DNA of 64,000 nucleotides from Sphaerolaimus hirsutus (lineage: Eukaryota; Nematoda; Chromadorea; Monhysterida; Sphaerolaimidae). Positions within the stretch are counted from its first letter, which is position 1. Each line of letters opens with the position of its first letter. The notes below the pieces were generated by a model that saw only the letters and a list, made by a program, of their open reading frames with translations, did no database searches and had not been told where the DNA came from. The translations under genes were made by a program, and so were the position numbers. Shown in pieces: positions 63,131 to 64,000 of the stretch. The stretch is from assembly GCA_964036195.1 (NCBI GenBank), contig OZ038456.1, positions 10,912,001-10,976,000 of the forward strand, written 5' to 3'.

Positions 63131-64000
63131 ACCGGGTGCAAAACATTCGTCTATGGGATGTATTTACTTATTCGTATTTATAAAGCAACAATATACCCAT
63201 CTGTTTTTAGTCTAGGTACTTTAGAAAAAACACCCCATCAAATATACCTACTTCTGAAGAAGGAACAAAAGATTGTGTAGATTCTGATGAAATGTACGGA
63301 AACACTGTACTTCTCGTGCTTCGAACCCACATACACATGCTTCATGAGCTCACTGTCTGCTGTACGCGACTTAAGACTCGCTTCGCGTAAGAACCAAACC
63401 TGTGAAAGCACAAAAATTTTTTTGTTGCATTTTTCATCGTTAGTTTTGAATCTACATATATAGAAACTCAAAATTTCCTTCCATACATATATCCGAAAAT
63501 GTCATCTTCGTACTGAAAAGTTTGATCAATTTTTCAATTGATCCTTCATTTTTTGGGCTGTTTTTTGGAAATTCATAACTTTTGCTTGACATTATCTATC
63601 AATATAATATTTCGGTTATTTATAAAGATAGATTTGGAGATTAATTGGTCCATACAAATAAACTTCAGCAAATTTGTATTCTCACTGTAAATGATGGCTG
63701 AAATTTTGAACATGGACCCAAATCTTCAGTTTGTAATTGAGAGCTTAGCTTTTTTTACAAAAACTGTGCTCAAGTGCATAGCTTATGATGAAAATATAAA
63801 ATATAAAAACTAGGCCTGCACTTTTTTTCCAGAACAGTTTGAATCAGCCCAACACCCATTTCACCATCACAGTAAATCCCACTCTGAAGACTCAGATGAA
63901 GTTGTATGAAAAAAGTTTTTATCATAAATTTATAAAATACACTTATAAATGAGTTATTTATTCGTGGTCTTTCATTTGTATATCTCCATTTTTATTCAAC
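63131..64000. other. Unassigned right edge with one candidate exon
   Basis: On the minus strand, an acceptor tttgtgctttcacag precedes 63399, and the frame (VWFLREASLKSRTADSELM start) is open to about 63240 without a clear donor. The rest to 64000 is AT-rich without recognised features. Confidence 0.3.

Overview
The window is AT-rich DNA from an invertebrate animal. It carries intron-containing genes with GT-AG splice sites, a probable divergent ionotropic receptor (a protostome, mainly arthropod, family), Ty3/gypsy and BEL/Pao retroelement remnants, and an extreme density of short DNA transposons. The species cannot be named from the sequence. An arthropod is my best guess, with low confidence. 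No rRNA, tRNA or CRISPR was recognised, and 200 N bases at 27479-27678 mark an assembly gap.

Layout. (1) 1-3269: a Harbinger-type foldback with hAT elements nested inside it, then one end of a second hAT element. (2) 3989-30034, minus strand: one receptor gene of about 26 kb. It has a TATA box at 30027-30034, a signal-peptide exon at 29670-29870 and phase-compatible exons at 11435-11591, 8703-8857, 7842-7862, 7397-7600, 6994-7063 plus 6008-6106, and 3989-4506. Its introns are packed with transposons. (3) 36827-37742, minus strand: three phase-compatible exons of a second gene. (4) 38680-52326: stacked transposons. (5) 52327-63130: a Russian doll in which a GC-rich 9.15-kb unit (52680-61831, TIR ends, TA target duplication) sits inside a hAT (52438-63006), itself inside another element. 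The unit carries a rearranged Ty3/gypsy pol, an unrecognised 584-residue ORF, a UPF1-like SF1 helicase and a spliced minus-strand gene.

The transposons can be sorted by their own target-site duplications (TSDs). Many families have 8-bp TSDs (hAT), with TIRs such as CAGAGTTG, CAGGGTTGG, TAGTGATG, TAGGGTGTC, TAGGGTTC, TAGCATTG, TAACGATGG and CARGGACG. Others have 3-bp TTA/TAA TSDs (Harbinger-like, AGCCGGAATTACAGCTC and TGCTGCGATTACAGC). One family has 9-bp TSDs (GGCTATTTACACAGG). Others have TA TSDs (CCGTATTTC and TACTCGG). Most hAT-like families carry a private, partly self-complementary word repeated through their arms.

The most interesting result is that two unrelated transposons lie inside coding exons of the receptor gene in positions that let the spliceosome remove them. 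A hAT at 7870-8701 would be excised with exact restoration of the reading frame. A Harbinger element at 6110-6993 would be excised at the cost of exactly five codons. A third element, at 37747-38679, sits on a 3' splice site of the second gene. This is the signature expected of intron-generating transposons (introners). The second candidate for novelty is the 9.15-kb helicase-bearing unit.
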